A stretch of 64,000 nucleotides of DNA from Halorientalis salina. GTDB lineage: Archaea; Halobacteriota; Halobacteria; Halobacteriales; Haloarculaceae. The notes beneath the pieces are model-generated. The model did no database searches. It saw only the letters and a list, made by a program, of their open reading frames with translations, and was not told the DNA's origin. The stretch covers positions 1 through 64,000 of the forward strand of contig NZ_SOSC01000014.1 of NCBI RefSeq assembly GCF_005049285.1, written 5' to 3'. Of the stretch, positions 18,370-25,961 are shown in pieces. A program made the translations under genes and the position numbers. Within the stretch, counting starts at the first letter, position 1. The number at the start of each line of letters is the position of its first letter.

Positions 18370-18735
18370 ATGAGACACCGTATACTATGGTCCGGTGCAG
18401 TGGTCCTGGTGCTGCTAGCGCTTGCGATCACCGGCGTTACCGGCACTGCCGTCGCACACGACGGCGACGATGGACTCCACCACCACGACGGATGGATGGG
18501 GACGCATGGCAACTGGGGCTGGCTTGGCATGGGCTGGATGCTCATCTGGGGGCTGGTACTGATCGGTCTCCCAGCGCTCGGCCTCTACGCGATCGCGACC
18601 CGCAGCGGTGGCGGTGGTGCTCCCAGTGACGACGCGCTCTCGGAGCTCCGGCAGCGATACGCGCGTGGTGAGATCGACGACGAGGAGTTCGAGACGCGAC
18701 GACAGCAGTTACGGCAGATGGACCGGTCAAGCTAA
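18370..18735 (+). CDS. SHOCT-domain membrane protein with His/Met-rich loop
   Basis: This 121-residue protein has an N-terminal hydrophobic segment (about 7-27), then a histidine-rich and tryptophan/methionine-rich loop (HHHDGWMGTHGNWGW), a second membrane segment (about 53-76) and a C-terminal SHOCT motif (LSELRQRYARGEIDDEEFE). It has the same plan as the protein at 14559. The His/Met-rich loop could bind a metal on the outer face. It is divergent from the metal permease at 18097, which supports a shared metal-handling context. The function is not known directly. Confidence 0.8.
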   Translation: MRHRILWSGAVVLVLLALAITGVTGTAVAHDGDDGLHHHDGWMGTHGNWGWLGMGWMLIWGLVLIGLPALGLYAIATRSGGGGAPSDDALSELRQRYARGEIDDEEFETRRQQLRQMDRSS

Positions 18736-18923
18736 CCGATGGCTCTCGCTGGCCGTGCCTCGGGAACCCGAGGTAACGGCCACTGATGGTCGTTCAATCG
18801 AAGATTCACAGTTCTACAATGGCTTGGCAAGGCAGAGTGAGGAGACGCGGACGCGACCATCGAACGCACCCTAGTCGCGGTAAAAACCGACCGACGCCTC
18901 GCAAACAGCCGCGTCCGTGGTCG

Positions 18924-19625
18924 TTAGCTCACAAAGAGCCGTCTGTCCGCACGTTCGTGTTCCATGGATGCGACGTCGACCAGCGGTGCGAACGTCGTCA
19001 TCTCGGTCACCGACCGGTCCCGGTTGCGTTCCCAGGCCTCGACGAGTTTCGGACGGAGGTCGGTCAGCACCTGCTGAACCTCGGTGTGGCCGAGTCGGAG
19101 GACCCGCTGTGCCGCCCCGAGCAGGTCTCTGACGAACGCATAGCCCAGTGTGATGGCTGTCTCGCGTGGGCTCATCCCGGTACAGGCGCCAACGACACCG
19201 AGGACGACGGCGTAGTTTCCGGGTGCCTCCCCGGCCGTCACGCGACGGTCGTATTCCGACACCACCTCGTGGGGCTCTGTCTCCGTCACCAGTGAGAGCA
19301 ACTGGCTGCCGGTCTTCGTGGCACTCGTTCGGAACTCCGACGGTAACTGGACCGCCGTCAGGCGCTCGTCGACGGCGACGAGACGGTCGATCTCGCCGGT
19401 ATCTGCCCCGTCGTGAGCGGCCGACAGCGAGACCATCTCACACGGTCCGAGTTGCTGTTGCACGTACGTTTCGAGCAACTCTCGGAGTCCGGCTCCGTTC
19501 TCGATGTCGGATGCAGCGACGAACGCCTCCAGCCCATAGGACGTGGTGAACGACCCCGCGGGAAGGAACGAATCGGCGAACTGCATCGCCGCCAGCAGTG
19601 ACTCCCCGTCTTCTCGGTCAGTCAT
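18924..19625 (-). CDS. ureF: urease accessory protein UreF, orphan
   Basis: UreF works with UreD and UreG to deliver nickel to urease. The 233-residue frame has the N-terminal signature ADSFLPAGSFTTSYGLEAF and the mid-protein GEAPGNYAVVLGVVGACTGM typical of UreF. No urease structural gene or other accessory gene is in the window. An upstream frame ending at 19618 overlaps its start by 8 nt, as expected for the last genes of a ure operon, but is cut off close upstream. It is intact as a protein but probably left over from a deleted operon. Confidence 0.9.
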   Translation of the reverse strand: MTDREDGESLLAAMQFADSFLPAGSFTTSYGLEAFVAASDIENGAGLRELLETYVQQQLGPCEMVSLSAAHDGADTGEIDRLVAVDERLTAVQLPSEFRTSATKTGSQLLSLVTETEPHEVVSEYDRRVTAGEAPGNYAVVLGVVGACTGMSPRETAITLGYAFVRDLLGAAQRVLRLGHTEVQQVLTDLRPKLVEAWERNRDRSVTEMTTFAPLVDVASMEHERADRRLFVS

Positions 19626-19701
19626 CGCTGACGCTCCCGAGTCTCATCAGTCGAAATCGTTCGAGGGCCGATGCCGTGTCCGTGACTGCTGTCTTCGCCA
19701 T
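19618..19701 (-). pseudogene. C-terminal stub upstream of ureF
   Basis: On the minus strand ATG 19701 begins a 27-codon frame (MAKTAVTDTASALERF and 11 more residues) whose TGA (19618-19620) lies 3 nt inside ureF. The frame stays open back through 19750 into the palindrome at 19727-19746. The overlap with ureF is what a co-transcribed upstream urease accessory gene would show. The stub is too short to name. Confidence 0.4.
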
Positions 19702-19726
19702 GCGTATGACACGTAGCGAGCGGAAG

Positions 19727-19746
19727 CCCACTCCTGCAGGGGTGGG
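19727..19746. mobile_element. 9-bp palindrome, IS200/IS605 right-end-like
   Basis: CCCACTCCT and AGGGGTGGG flank a GC loop with one T-G wobble, led in by CGGAAG exactly as at 16351. It lies between the ureF stub and the small ribbon-helix-helix-like gene next to a tnpB fragment. It marks an old insertion or deletion boundary. Confidence 0.5.
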
Positions 19747-19779
19747 TCCAAGCGACAGCACATCGTCGCAAACCACGCA

Positions 19780-19923
19780 CTACGATTCGTCTGGATGTTC
19801 CACCGCTTCCAGACCCGCTTCGATTATCTCTCGGTAGGCTTCATCAAGAGCCATATCCTGCTGTTTGGCGTAGTCTTTCACTCGTCCATTCAGCGTGTGC
19901 GATATGTCGATGTTCGGTCGCAT
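19780..19923 (-). CDS. small RHH-like protein divergent from tnpB
   Basis: This 47-residue protein ([20 protein letters not shown] then an acidic helical tail) resembles the short ribbon-helix-helix-like proteins often encoded divergently beside haloarchaeal IS200/IS605-type tnpB genes. The ATG at 19923 lies a few bases from the start of the tnpB fragment on the other strand, so the pair shares a control region. Proteins of this size and plan usually bind DNA as dimers and could regulate the transposase. The assignment is by resemblance. Confidence 0.55.
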   Translation of the reverse strand: MRPNIDISHTLNGRVKDYAKQQDMALDEAYREIIEAGLEAVEHPDES

Positions 19924-19925
19924 TT

Positions 19926-20201
19926 GTGTCCAAAAGACATTTAGACACACAGCCACAAACATCTATCGTCGTGAGGCGAGCCAACACGTTGGCGGTACGC
20001 CCGCGATCCGACGACGACGAGCGGCTACTGCTGGACCTGTTGGACGCCTCTGCGAGCCTGTGGAACGAGTTGAACTACGAGCGACCCCGACACCTCCGTC
20101 GTGATCGGTATCGGTACCCCAACGGGACGATTCCGGATTGGGACGACGTGATCGATTCGATGGATGAGAGCGGAGCATGGAAGCAAGAACGAGGGTATTA
20201 A
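19926..20201 (+). pseudogene. tnpB: TnpB (IS605 OrfB) N-terminal fragment
   Basis: The frame opens with [19 protein letters not shown] and [18 protein letters not shown], the conserved N-terminus of haloarchaeal TnpB, the RNA-guided nuclease encoded by IS200/IS605-family elements. After about 55 residues the sequence switches to an unrelated acidic tail ([16 protein letters not shown]) and stops at 91 codons; intact TnpB is about 400 residues or more. The RuvC-like catalytic region and zinc finger are absent, so it cannot be an active nuclease. The switch point near 20095-20110 is a deletion joint. Confidence 0.75.
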
Positions 20202-20472
20202 TCGAACCGGAATCGAGATCGAAACCGGGTTGCTCGATCGACATTTGTAATGGTCTGATCCTACGCCAAGCTCACGATGGTAGTTTCGACGCCGACCTCC
20301 ACTATAATAAATAACACAAAAAACCGGCAGATAGCACTGCTGACCCATGCTCCCGGTTGTATCTCCACGCGTGCTACTGGAACCACGGCGAAGACGTGTC
20401 CTGTATATCGGAGCTGCGGACGGCAGTAGAGTCAAGTAGCAAGTCTCCATATCATGGGATAGAGATACACTG

Positions 20473-20883
20473 ATGGAAATTCCGGATCAACTGCGGTGTC
20501 TATTTACTGCGCAACTCGAAGAGCGCGAGGGCTCGGTTGTCATCGACGTCCCCGAAGTAGAACTGGAACTCGGCGATATCGACGCTAACGAGACGTATCG
20601 CGTGGCGATACTCCCGTCAGCAGCCGAGAACGAGCGAACGACTACAGAGCGGGAGGAGCGGACAGAGGAACTGGGGCAACCACCCGTCGAGGAAGGCGAA
20701 CAGCGAACGGTCGAAATCGACGATATCGGCGATAAGGGTGACGGCATCACGCGGGTAGAGCGCGGGTTCGTCGTGATCGTGCCGGACACGGAGACCGGTG
20801 AACGAGTTACCGTCGAGATCACCGACGTCCGCGAGACGGTCGCCTTTGCCGAGGTCGTAGAACGGGTGAGCTACTACGACTAG
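20473..20883 (+). CDS. TRAM-domain protein
   Basis: This is a 136-residue acidic protein. The C-terminal ~60 residues (about 75-133) form a TRAM domain with DIGDKGDGITRVERGFVVIV and a closing GERVTVEITDVRE. TRAM is a small RNA-binding beta-barrel, and haloarchaeal TRAM proteins are proposed RNA chaperones. The N-terminal half is an acidic, Glu-rich segment with a linker (about 45-75). It is a single gene with no evident operon. The RNA target is unknown. Confidence 0.85.
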   Translation: MEIPDQLRCLFTAQLEEREGSVVIDVPEVELELGDIDANETYRVAILPSAAENERTTTEREERTEELGQPPVEEGEQRTVEIDDIGDKGDGITRVERGFVVIVPDTETGERVTVEITDVRETVAFAEVVERVSYYD

Positions 20884-20953
20884 CGCTCGACGGATCGCTC
20901 CGTTTCCGACCGTTTGGCACTCACCGCCCCAGTTTCAGTCCGTCAGGGGCTAC

Positions 20954-21238
20954 TCAGGGTGGATCCACCATCCCTTCGGTAATGATCTGCTCCCAGACGC
21001 TTTCTCCGTGGTCGGTGAGTCCATAGACCCGGCCTTTGCGTCGGTTTTCGGAAACGAGGAGCGACACGAGATCACGCTCTGTCAGGCTCTGTAATGCCCG
21101 CGAGATGTGGGCGATTCCCAGATCCTGATCGTCTGAGATCCGTGAGGGCGTCGCTGGACCGTCAGCTAACCGTCTGAGAACTGCAATTCGGTACTGCGAA
21201 CTGATTACGAAGCTTATGTCGTCCCATTTGGAGGTCAT
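20954..21238 (-). CDS. winged-helix regulator (PhiH1 repressor-like)
   Basis: This 94-residue winged-helix protein has recognition region SRISDDQDLGIAHISRALQS and a wing ending RKGRVYGLTDHGESVW. It resembles the short PhiH1-repressor/ArsR-like regulators of haloarchaea. The ATG at 21238 gives a compact domain; the frame extends to 21307 but the added residues are low-complexity. It is the first of five consecutive regulator genes. The target is not known. Confidence 0.8.
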   Translation of the reverse strand: MTSKWDDISFVISSQYRIAVLRRLADGPATPSRISDDQDLGIAHISRALQSLTERDLVSLLVSENRRKGRVYGLTDHGESVWEQIITEGMVDPP

Positions 21239-21568
21239 TGCTGTGGTGGAGGGTTCACTGCTGTGGAGTGGTTGCGAGCGTTCCGACGGACCACCTATCG
21301 ATAGCAACCCTCAAAAGGTTATGTCCGGCGTACAGTCGCGAATTGAAACCAGAGAGCAAGGTGTTTGCAAGCACGCGGCCATCAGTTACAGTCGAGTCCC
21401 CGATATCTCAGATTGGAATCGCTTCGTTACGTGCGCCTTCCGGTGTAACGACCGGTAGTTGTGGGGCGAATGAGAGGTGAGTGCGAAGTGCGATCCCGAG
21501 CGGAAAATGCCGTGTGTATATAGCAGCGACGAGGTGGGCTCCTGCTGCAATTCATCGCCTGAGAGCTT
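21239..21568. other. regulator gap, no feature seen
   Basis: This spacer lies between the winged-helix gene and the end of the first TrmB gene. Small open frames here have poor codon bias. An AT-rich patch (TGTGTATATAGC) near 21511-21522 has no gene to serve on a sensible spacing. Confidence 0.4.
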
Positions 21569-22378
21569 TCATTGAGGGTCACGAGCGGGAATCAGTCCAT
21601 GGGCCATGATTCGTCGGGCGATCACGACGAGGCCGTTCCCGAACCCTTCGCCGAAAATCGCCTGCTCTTTTTTGGTATCGGGAAGGATCGAACTCACCAG
21701 GATCGTTGAGCGGTCGATCAAGAGGAGTCGACCGATCGACGTTTTGTTTTCGGTCGTGCTTTCACCGTGTAACCACTCCAGGCCGGAGACGAACGTTGTG
21801 GCGTCCGGCACAACCGCTCGAACTTGCTCCTGAAGTGGTTCGGTCAATGTTCCAATTATCAAATCGATATCGTCGTCGACCTCGTTGAGTGTATCGACGA
21901 GGTTCTCGGTCAAGAGTGACTCGTCGCCGATGACGAGCACGATCTCGTCTGTGGCCTTCTTGATAAGTTGAGCCGCCCTGTTTTCGATCGCGGTCTGCCC
22001 GGACATCGCCCAGATCTGCTGGACGGGGGACTCGTCGTCTTCTTCGACGACGTCGACCGTATCGAGGGCGTCGTGTAGTCGTTCGACGTACCCCTCGTAC
22101 TGACCGCGGAGCGTTGCGATCGCCTCTTCGAGCGGGACCGCGCGAAACTGTTGTGGACTCGAATGTTGGATTTCGACCAGCCCCCAGACCTCCAGGACGC
22201 GTATCGCATCGTATACCCGCGTCCGTGGAACGTCAGTGAGTTCGCTCAGCTTCTTCGCAGTGCCCGTATTGAGACGAGTTAATCCGACAAAACATTGCGC
22301 CTCGTATTCGTTCAACCCGAGTTTCTGGAGGACCTCGACCGCATCTTCCACGTTTTCTGGTGTATCCATCTGTCCCAA
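21569..22378 (-). CDS. TrmB-family transcriptional regulator
   Basis: This 269-residue protein has an N-terminal winged helix (about 15-75, LNEYEAQCFVGLTRLNTG then VPRTRVYDAIRVL) typical of the TrmB sugar-responsive family. A helical linker and a C-terminal alpha/beta domain (about 115-260) follow, resembling the phospholipase-D-like effector part of shorter TrmB proteins. The start may be the ATG at 22378 or 22369. A TATA-like TAATTATC lies about 30 nt upstream, and an inverted repeat lies a further 20 nt away. It is divergent from a paralogue at 22760. Confidence 0.88.
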   Translation of the reverse strand: MGQMDTPENVEDAVEVLQKLGLNEYEAQCFVGLTRLNTGTAKKLSELTDVPRTRVYDAIRVLEVWGLVEIQHSSPQQFRAVPLEEAIATLRGQYEGYVERLHDALDTVDVVEEDDESPVQQIWAMSGQTAIENRAAQLIKKATDEIVLVIGDESLLTENLVDTLNEVDDDIDLIIGTLTEPLQEQVRAVVPDATTFVSGLEWLHGESTTENKTSIGRLLLIDRSTILVSSILPDTKKEQAIFGEGFGNGLVVIARRIMAHGLIPARDPQ

Positions 22379-22759
22379 TGTCCCAGGTGTCCCCGGGATT
22401 TCCTGATAATTACCACCCAGGACGGATATGTTTTGTCACTCTAAACATGACAAAGAATACAGATGCAACAGTGATACCCAACTCCAGCCATGTATACTGT
22501 CATTGGAAGAGCTGCGATCCGATATGTTTGTAATTCTCTCAGTGACAATAGGGTTCCAAGCTTTCTACGATACGCTAGCTGGATAACCAGGCAAAAAAGC
22601 GATTCACCCAGATAATCACAAAAGAGATAATAGGCTGGCCCACCTCGAATTGCCCACACGCAGTCTAGTTCTGTGTCCCAACACCGTACTGCTGCATGCC
22701 AGCCCGGTCACGTCATCGCGGGGTGGGCGGGATCGTATTACCGAAAGTCATCCAATTCG
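22379..22759. other. divergent promoter region of the two TrmB genes
   Basis: This AT-richer spacer contains the TATA-like TAATTATC at about 22405-22412 (minus strand), the inverted repeat at 22432-22454, and a GTATTACC near 22734-22741 that could serve the rightward gene. No convincing coding frame is present. Confidence 0.5.
22432..22454. promoter_or_regulatory. inverted repeat between divergent TrmB genes
   Basis: TTTGTCA and TGACAAA are separated by 9 nt, a perfect 7-bp arm repeat centred 65 nt upstream of the leftward TrmB start and just upstream of its TATA-like box. The placement suits an activator or autoregulatory site. It does not match the published Halobacterium TrmB half-site (TACT/GAGTA), so the cognate factor is open. 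Confidence 0.4.
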
Positions 22760-23530
22760 ATGAACGACGATCCAACTGAAGACCCTCGGTCTGCAGCCCT
22801 CGAGCAACTCGAACGGTTCGGGTTGAGTGGGTACGCTGCGCGGACGTTCGTGGCACTCGCGAGTCTGGGGTCGGGTACGGCCAGGGACGTAAGCCAGGTG
22901 TCAGAGGTGCCACGTACCCAGGTCTACGATGCGATCGACGAATTGCACGACCGAGGACTCGTCGATATCCTCCAATCATCACCGAAAGAGTTCTGGGCGA
23001 TTTCCGCCGATACCGCGAGCCGAACGTTTAAAAACGAGTTACACCGCCGGACGGGCATCCTGCGGACGGCACTGAACGAGCTCGAACCCGTCGAACATCG
23101 AGTTGAACAGCGCGGTATCTGGACGGTCGATGGACAGCGGGCAGTCACGGAACGAATCATCGAGTTCTTCGGGAACGCGGAGGAGGAAATCGTCTACAAG
23201 ACTTCCGAGGATCTCCTCACCGACGACCTGATAGATGGGTTGAGCGAGGCCGCGGAGCGTGGCGTCTCAATCGAGCTTGGTGGCGTCTCGGCCGCTGTCC
23301 AAGAGCGCATCCGAGACGAGATCCCCGAGGCGACGATGTCCGAATCGCCTTCGGCCTGGTCGGATATGTCGGCAGGGCGGCTTCTGCTGATCGACGGCCG
23401 AAAAACACTCGTGAGCGCACTCGTCGACGAGTCGGACGCGTCACCATCTAACCCACGATCGGAGACCGCGATCTGGGGCGAGGGTGAAACGAATAGTCTG
23501 GTCGTGGTGCTGAACGCGATTTTCCCCTGA
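22760..23530 (+). CDS. TrmB-family transcriptional regulator, paralogue
   Basis: This 256-residue paralogue of the protein at 21569 has the winged helix at about 12-75 (GLSGYAARTFVALASLGSGT and VPRTQVYDAID) and the same C-terminal effector-type domain ending in a GEGETNSLVV patch that matches GEGFGNGLVV in its neighbour. The ATG at 22760 is chosen; an in-frame extension to 22673 is not domain-like. The head-to-head arrangement suggests an old duplication with inversion, or cross-regulation. Confidence 0.88.
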   Translation: MNDDPTEDPRSAALEQLERFGLSGYAARTFVALASLGSGTARDVSQVSEVPRTQVYDAIDELHDRGLVDILQSSPKEFWAISADTASRTFKNELHRRTGILRTALNELEPVEHRVEQRGIWTVDGQRAVTERIIEFFGNAEEEIVYKTSEDLLTDDLIDGLSEAAERGVSIELGGVSAAVQERIRDEIPEATMSESPSAWSDMSAGRLLLIDGRKTLVSALVDESDASPSNPRSETAIWGEGETNSLVVVLNAIFP

Positions 23531-23599
23531 CAACTCAACACGCCATCCTCCCGCAATCAGGAATACCGAGGCGTCTGGCGCAGCGAAAACCGTTCCCTG

Positions 23600-24013
23600 C
23601 TACTCGTCCGAGTCCGGCAGGTCGACGACCTTTTGTCGCCCGACTTGCCCTCTGGATATCTTTCCATTGTTTTCCATCTTACACAGCAGGCGGCTGGTCT
23701 TGCTCTCCGAAAACCCTGTTTTGGCCACGACATCCCCCTGCCATAGCCGATGGTCGTGTTCAGCAAGGAGTTGCAGAATCTGCTCTTCGTCGGTTTGCAG
23801 CGACTCCTCCATCCCCTTCACGGGTGGCTGCTCTGATTGCTCGACCACCGTTTCCTCGCCAGCCGAGGTGGCCGAGGTGGAGTCCACGGAGAGGAGCGTA
23901 CTAACGAGTTTGTTCAGCCGCTCTAGCGTTAGTTTAGGCATCCGCCACCGTCCCATACCGGCATCGCTGCTCGATTCGAGGACCCCTGCGACCAGCCCAG
24001 CGGATTCCTGCAC
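23600..24013 (-). CDS. winged-helix (MarR/DUF7343-like) regulator
   Basis: The C-terminal ~65 residues form a winged helix (EEQILQLLAEHDHRLWQGDV, then SESKTSRLLCKMENNGKISR, then RQKVVDLPD). The N-terminal half is short and Ser/Glu-rich. Similar C-terminal domains (DUF7343) usually sit behind membrane segments, which are missing here, so this may be a shortened member. The first ATG is 24013; the ATG at 23941 (MPKLTLERL) is an alternative. An upstream frame in another phase (to 24096) might represent a displaced N-terminus. Confidence 0.65.
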   Translation of the reverse strand: MQESAGLVAGVLESSSDAGMGRWRMPKLTLERLNKLVSTLLSVDSTSATSAGEETVVEQSEQPPVKGMEESLQTDEEQILQLLAEHDHRLWQGDVVAKTGFSESKTSRLLCKMENNGKISRGQVGRQKVVDLPDSDE

Positions 24014-24455
24014 TCGTCCTGTTCTAGCGAGACGAGGTTCAGTTCAAGCCACTCACAAATTCCGATGAAGAACGGATTCGACCACTGATTAGACATGATA
24101 TACAGTAGACGCGGCACCCCCATCAAGGGCTGACATTTTCACGGAAATCGAGTTTGTTATTATATGAGTAACACACCAGTCAAGATAGCAATGCGCAACC
24201 GTTTCATCCGCTTTCACCCGAAGAGACTCTAAGAAAGGGTTTCAAAGGCGTGGAGACTACGACAAAAAAAAGGGACGAAAGAAAGCGTACTGTCACTGTA
24301 CATTGTACACGCACTGACCCAGCTGGAATCCCCTCCACAGAGACGCGGTGTGTATTCTCGATAGTCATTCGTCTGTCTGCCGATGTCGTGTTCCAACTCG
24401 GATGACTACCATCGTAGCGAGAACCCCCATATGCGGAATTATCCTAGTTACGCCC
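24014..24455. other. intergenic region before the HTH_10 gene
   Basis: This is AT-rich in the middle (around 24150-24170 and 24260-24275) with no convincing coding frame. An ATG at 24348 opens the next gene's frame, but its first 36 residues are cysteine- and arginine-rich and unlike the family. Confidence 0.4.
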
Positions 24456-25241
24456 ATGCGAGATCTGGCGAGAGACGTATCGGCGAACGGAGAAACCACC
24501 CCTTCGAGAGACACACCGGGATACCCGCCCGGCGAAGACAGCCAGAATGGAGCTGACCAGACGGAGGCCAGAGATGGATCACTCATCGGTGAACTGGCCC
24601 TGTCTCATCCCGACCTTGCGCTGTCGGGCGTTATACGTCGTGTGCCAGGTGTCACTGTTCGACCGACACGGGTGACTGCGTCTACGGGTTCCCGGTTGAT
24701 GGTGTTTACAGCACGCGGCGAAAGACTGGAGCCGTTCGAGACGGCCCTGGACGACAGTACGACGGTATCGGACCCACTGGTGATCGAGCGCACGACCAAC
24801 GGTCGTGTCTTCAGGGTCGAACTCACGGATGACACGCGCTGGATCACGCCCGACTTGGTCCAGGCCGGCGCCCGTCCACTGAATGTGGAGAGTTGTCATG
24901 GGAAATGGGAAGTTCGCGGACAGTTCCGGTCCCGGGCTGCGCTCGGCGCGTTCAGAGAGTACTGTGAGAACAACGATATCTCGTTCACATTAAAGCAGTT
25001 GTACTGGACAAGTCGTGCGGACCACCGAACTGATTTCGGGTTGAGTCCGAACCAACTGGAGACAGTTCGAGAAGCCCACCGGAGTGGCTATTTCGACGTC
25101 CCACGACAGGTGTCACAGCAGGAACTCGCCGACCACTTCGGAATCTCCTCGTCAGCCGTCTCCCAGCGACTGCGGCGGGCCACGGCCCAGATCCTCGAAG
25201 AAACGGTGTTGCCCGACGACACTGCTGGCTCGAACCAGTAG
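24456..25241 (+). CDS. Bat-type HTH_10 regulator, short form
   Basis: This 261-residue protein has an acidic N-terminal tail, a Bat-type middle domain (from about ELALSHPDLALS, residues 55-185) and a C-terminal HTH_10 (LSPNQLETVREAHRSGYFDV, then ELADHFGISSSAVSQRLRR). It lacks the PAS/GAF inputs of the proteins at 5002 and 61168. The ATG at 24456 is preferred. It closes the run of five regulators and is separated from the beta-helix gene by decayed insertion-element DNA. Confidence 0.82.
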   Translation: MRDLARDVSANGETTPSRDTPGYPPGEDSQNGADQTEARDGSLIGELALSHPDLALSGVIRRVPGVTVRPTRVTASTGSRLMVFTARGERLEPFETALDDSTTVSDPLVIERTTNGRVFRVELTDDTRWITPDLVQAGARPLNVESCHGKWEVRGQFRSRAALGAFREYCENNDISFTLKQLYWTSRADHRTDFGLSPNQLETVREAHRSGYFDVPRQVSQQELADHFGISSSAVSQRLRRATAQILEETVLPDDTAGSNQ

Positions 25242-25357
25242 CCGCTCGACATCGGCGTTCATGCAGCGATAGACCACATCAACAGTCCTCACTCTGTGGC
25301 TGGGCAGGATTCCATCTTGATACAGCGAGGGAATCCCGCCCTTCCCGTGAGTGACTA

Positions 25358-25609
25358 GTGTTCCGACACCAGTCGGAACCGAGGAGCGAACAGGGCGTTG
25401 ACGAGAGCGAAGCTCTCGTTCGTACACCAGAAATCGAAGATTTCTGGCTGCCCGCCAGACGTAGTCTGGCGACCGCGAAGAACATCACTCGGAAACCACT
25501 CCAGAACTGGCACAAGTCTGGTGCTGGAGGGGCAACCAGTCACCTTGCCCTCAAGTCGGGGACGTTGAATGTGAACGGCATCTTCACGCCTACCACCGCT
25601 AGTGGTTAG
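25358..25609 (+). pseudogene. 83-codon frame across the hairpin array
   Basis: The frame is open through all four hairpins and ends 21 nt before the right-end-like palindrome, the position a TnpB C-terminal tail would occupy. The palindromes give short patches such as ESEALV and PEIEDFWLP. No zinc-finger CxxC pairs are seen. It is either the worn tail of a tnpB gene or chance coding. Confidence 0.3.
25360..25471. repeat. array of four short near-perfect hairpins
   Basis: The hairpins are at 25360-25379 (8-bp stem, ACCA loop), 25401-25419 (8-bp, GAA loop), 25427-25447 (9-bp, GAA loop) and 25453-25471 (8-bp, GTA loop). The last three start exactly 26 nt apart. Stem sequences are unrelated, while loop length and loop bases are conserved. 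All stems are perfect. Confidence 0.85.
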
Positions 25610-25629
25610 AACGGGAGTCCACCGACAAG

Positions 25630-25649
25630 CTCTGCCCTTCAGGGCGGAG
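25630..25649. mobile_element. 9-bp palindrome, IS200/IS605 right-end-like
   Basis: CTCTGCCCT and AGGGCGGAG flank TC with one T-G wobble, led in by GACAAG and followed by AAGGTGAC. This is a very common haloarchaeal IS605/IS1341 right-end hairpin form. The matching transposase would lie upstream on the plus strand, where only the hairpin array and open frame remain. Confidence 0.65.
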
Positions 25650-25961
25650 AAGGTGACCGTGAACGGTACAGTTGTAGCGTTTTCACGCGGTGCCCCACCA
25701 GTTACAGCGTGAAAATACCGAATTCCGACCCAGGTAGTGGACGATCCCGGCAGCACGTCACAAAACTCCAGACCACCAAGAGATCGGCTACTGGGCAGGA
25801 TAACAGTGTCTTAACCAGTTGTTTGCGAACTGGGATTGGCTGGGATAGAACGGGATCGAAATCGGTTGCAATTTAATATACTGATAATTACCTCTTAAAC
25901 TCTGCAATCGGCCAGGATAGTATTATTCCCCACAGAAACGCTCTCTCTACCTAGATTCATT

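Larger units (their letters stand above)
25242..25961. mobile_element. decayed IS605-like region with hairpin array
   Basis: This 720-nt gap contains four short palindromes (25360-25471), an open 83-codon frame (25358-25609) and a right-end-like palindrome (25630-25649). The last 120 nt before the next gene are AT-rich promoter DNA (AATTTAATATACTG and GATAATTACC around 25870-25895). No intact transposase is present. The arrangement resembles non-autonomous palindrome-associated elements known from haloarchaea. Confidence 0.5.

Noticed and set aside
18786-19295. 169-codon plus-strand frame
   Set aside because: It runs antisense through ureF and has no protein-like features outside it.
25401-25471. 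Regularly spaced hairpins as a CRISPR array
   Set aside because: The units are spaced 26 bp apart but their sequences are unrelated, so there is no repeat-spacer pattern, and no cas gene is present.
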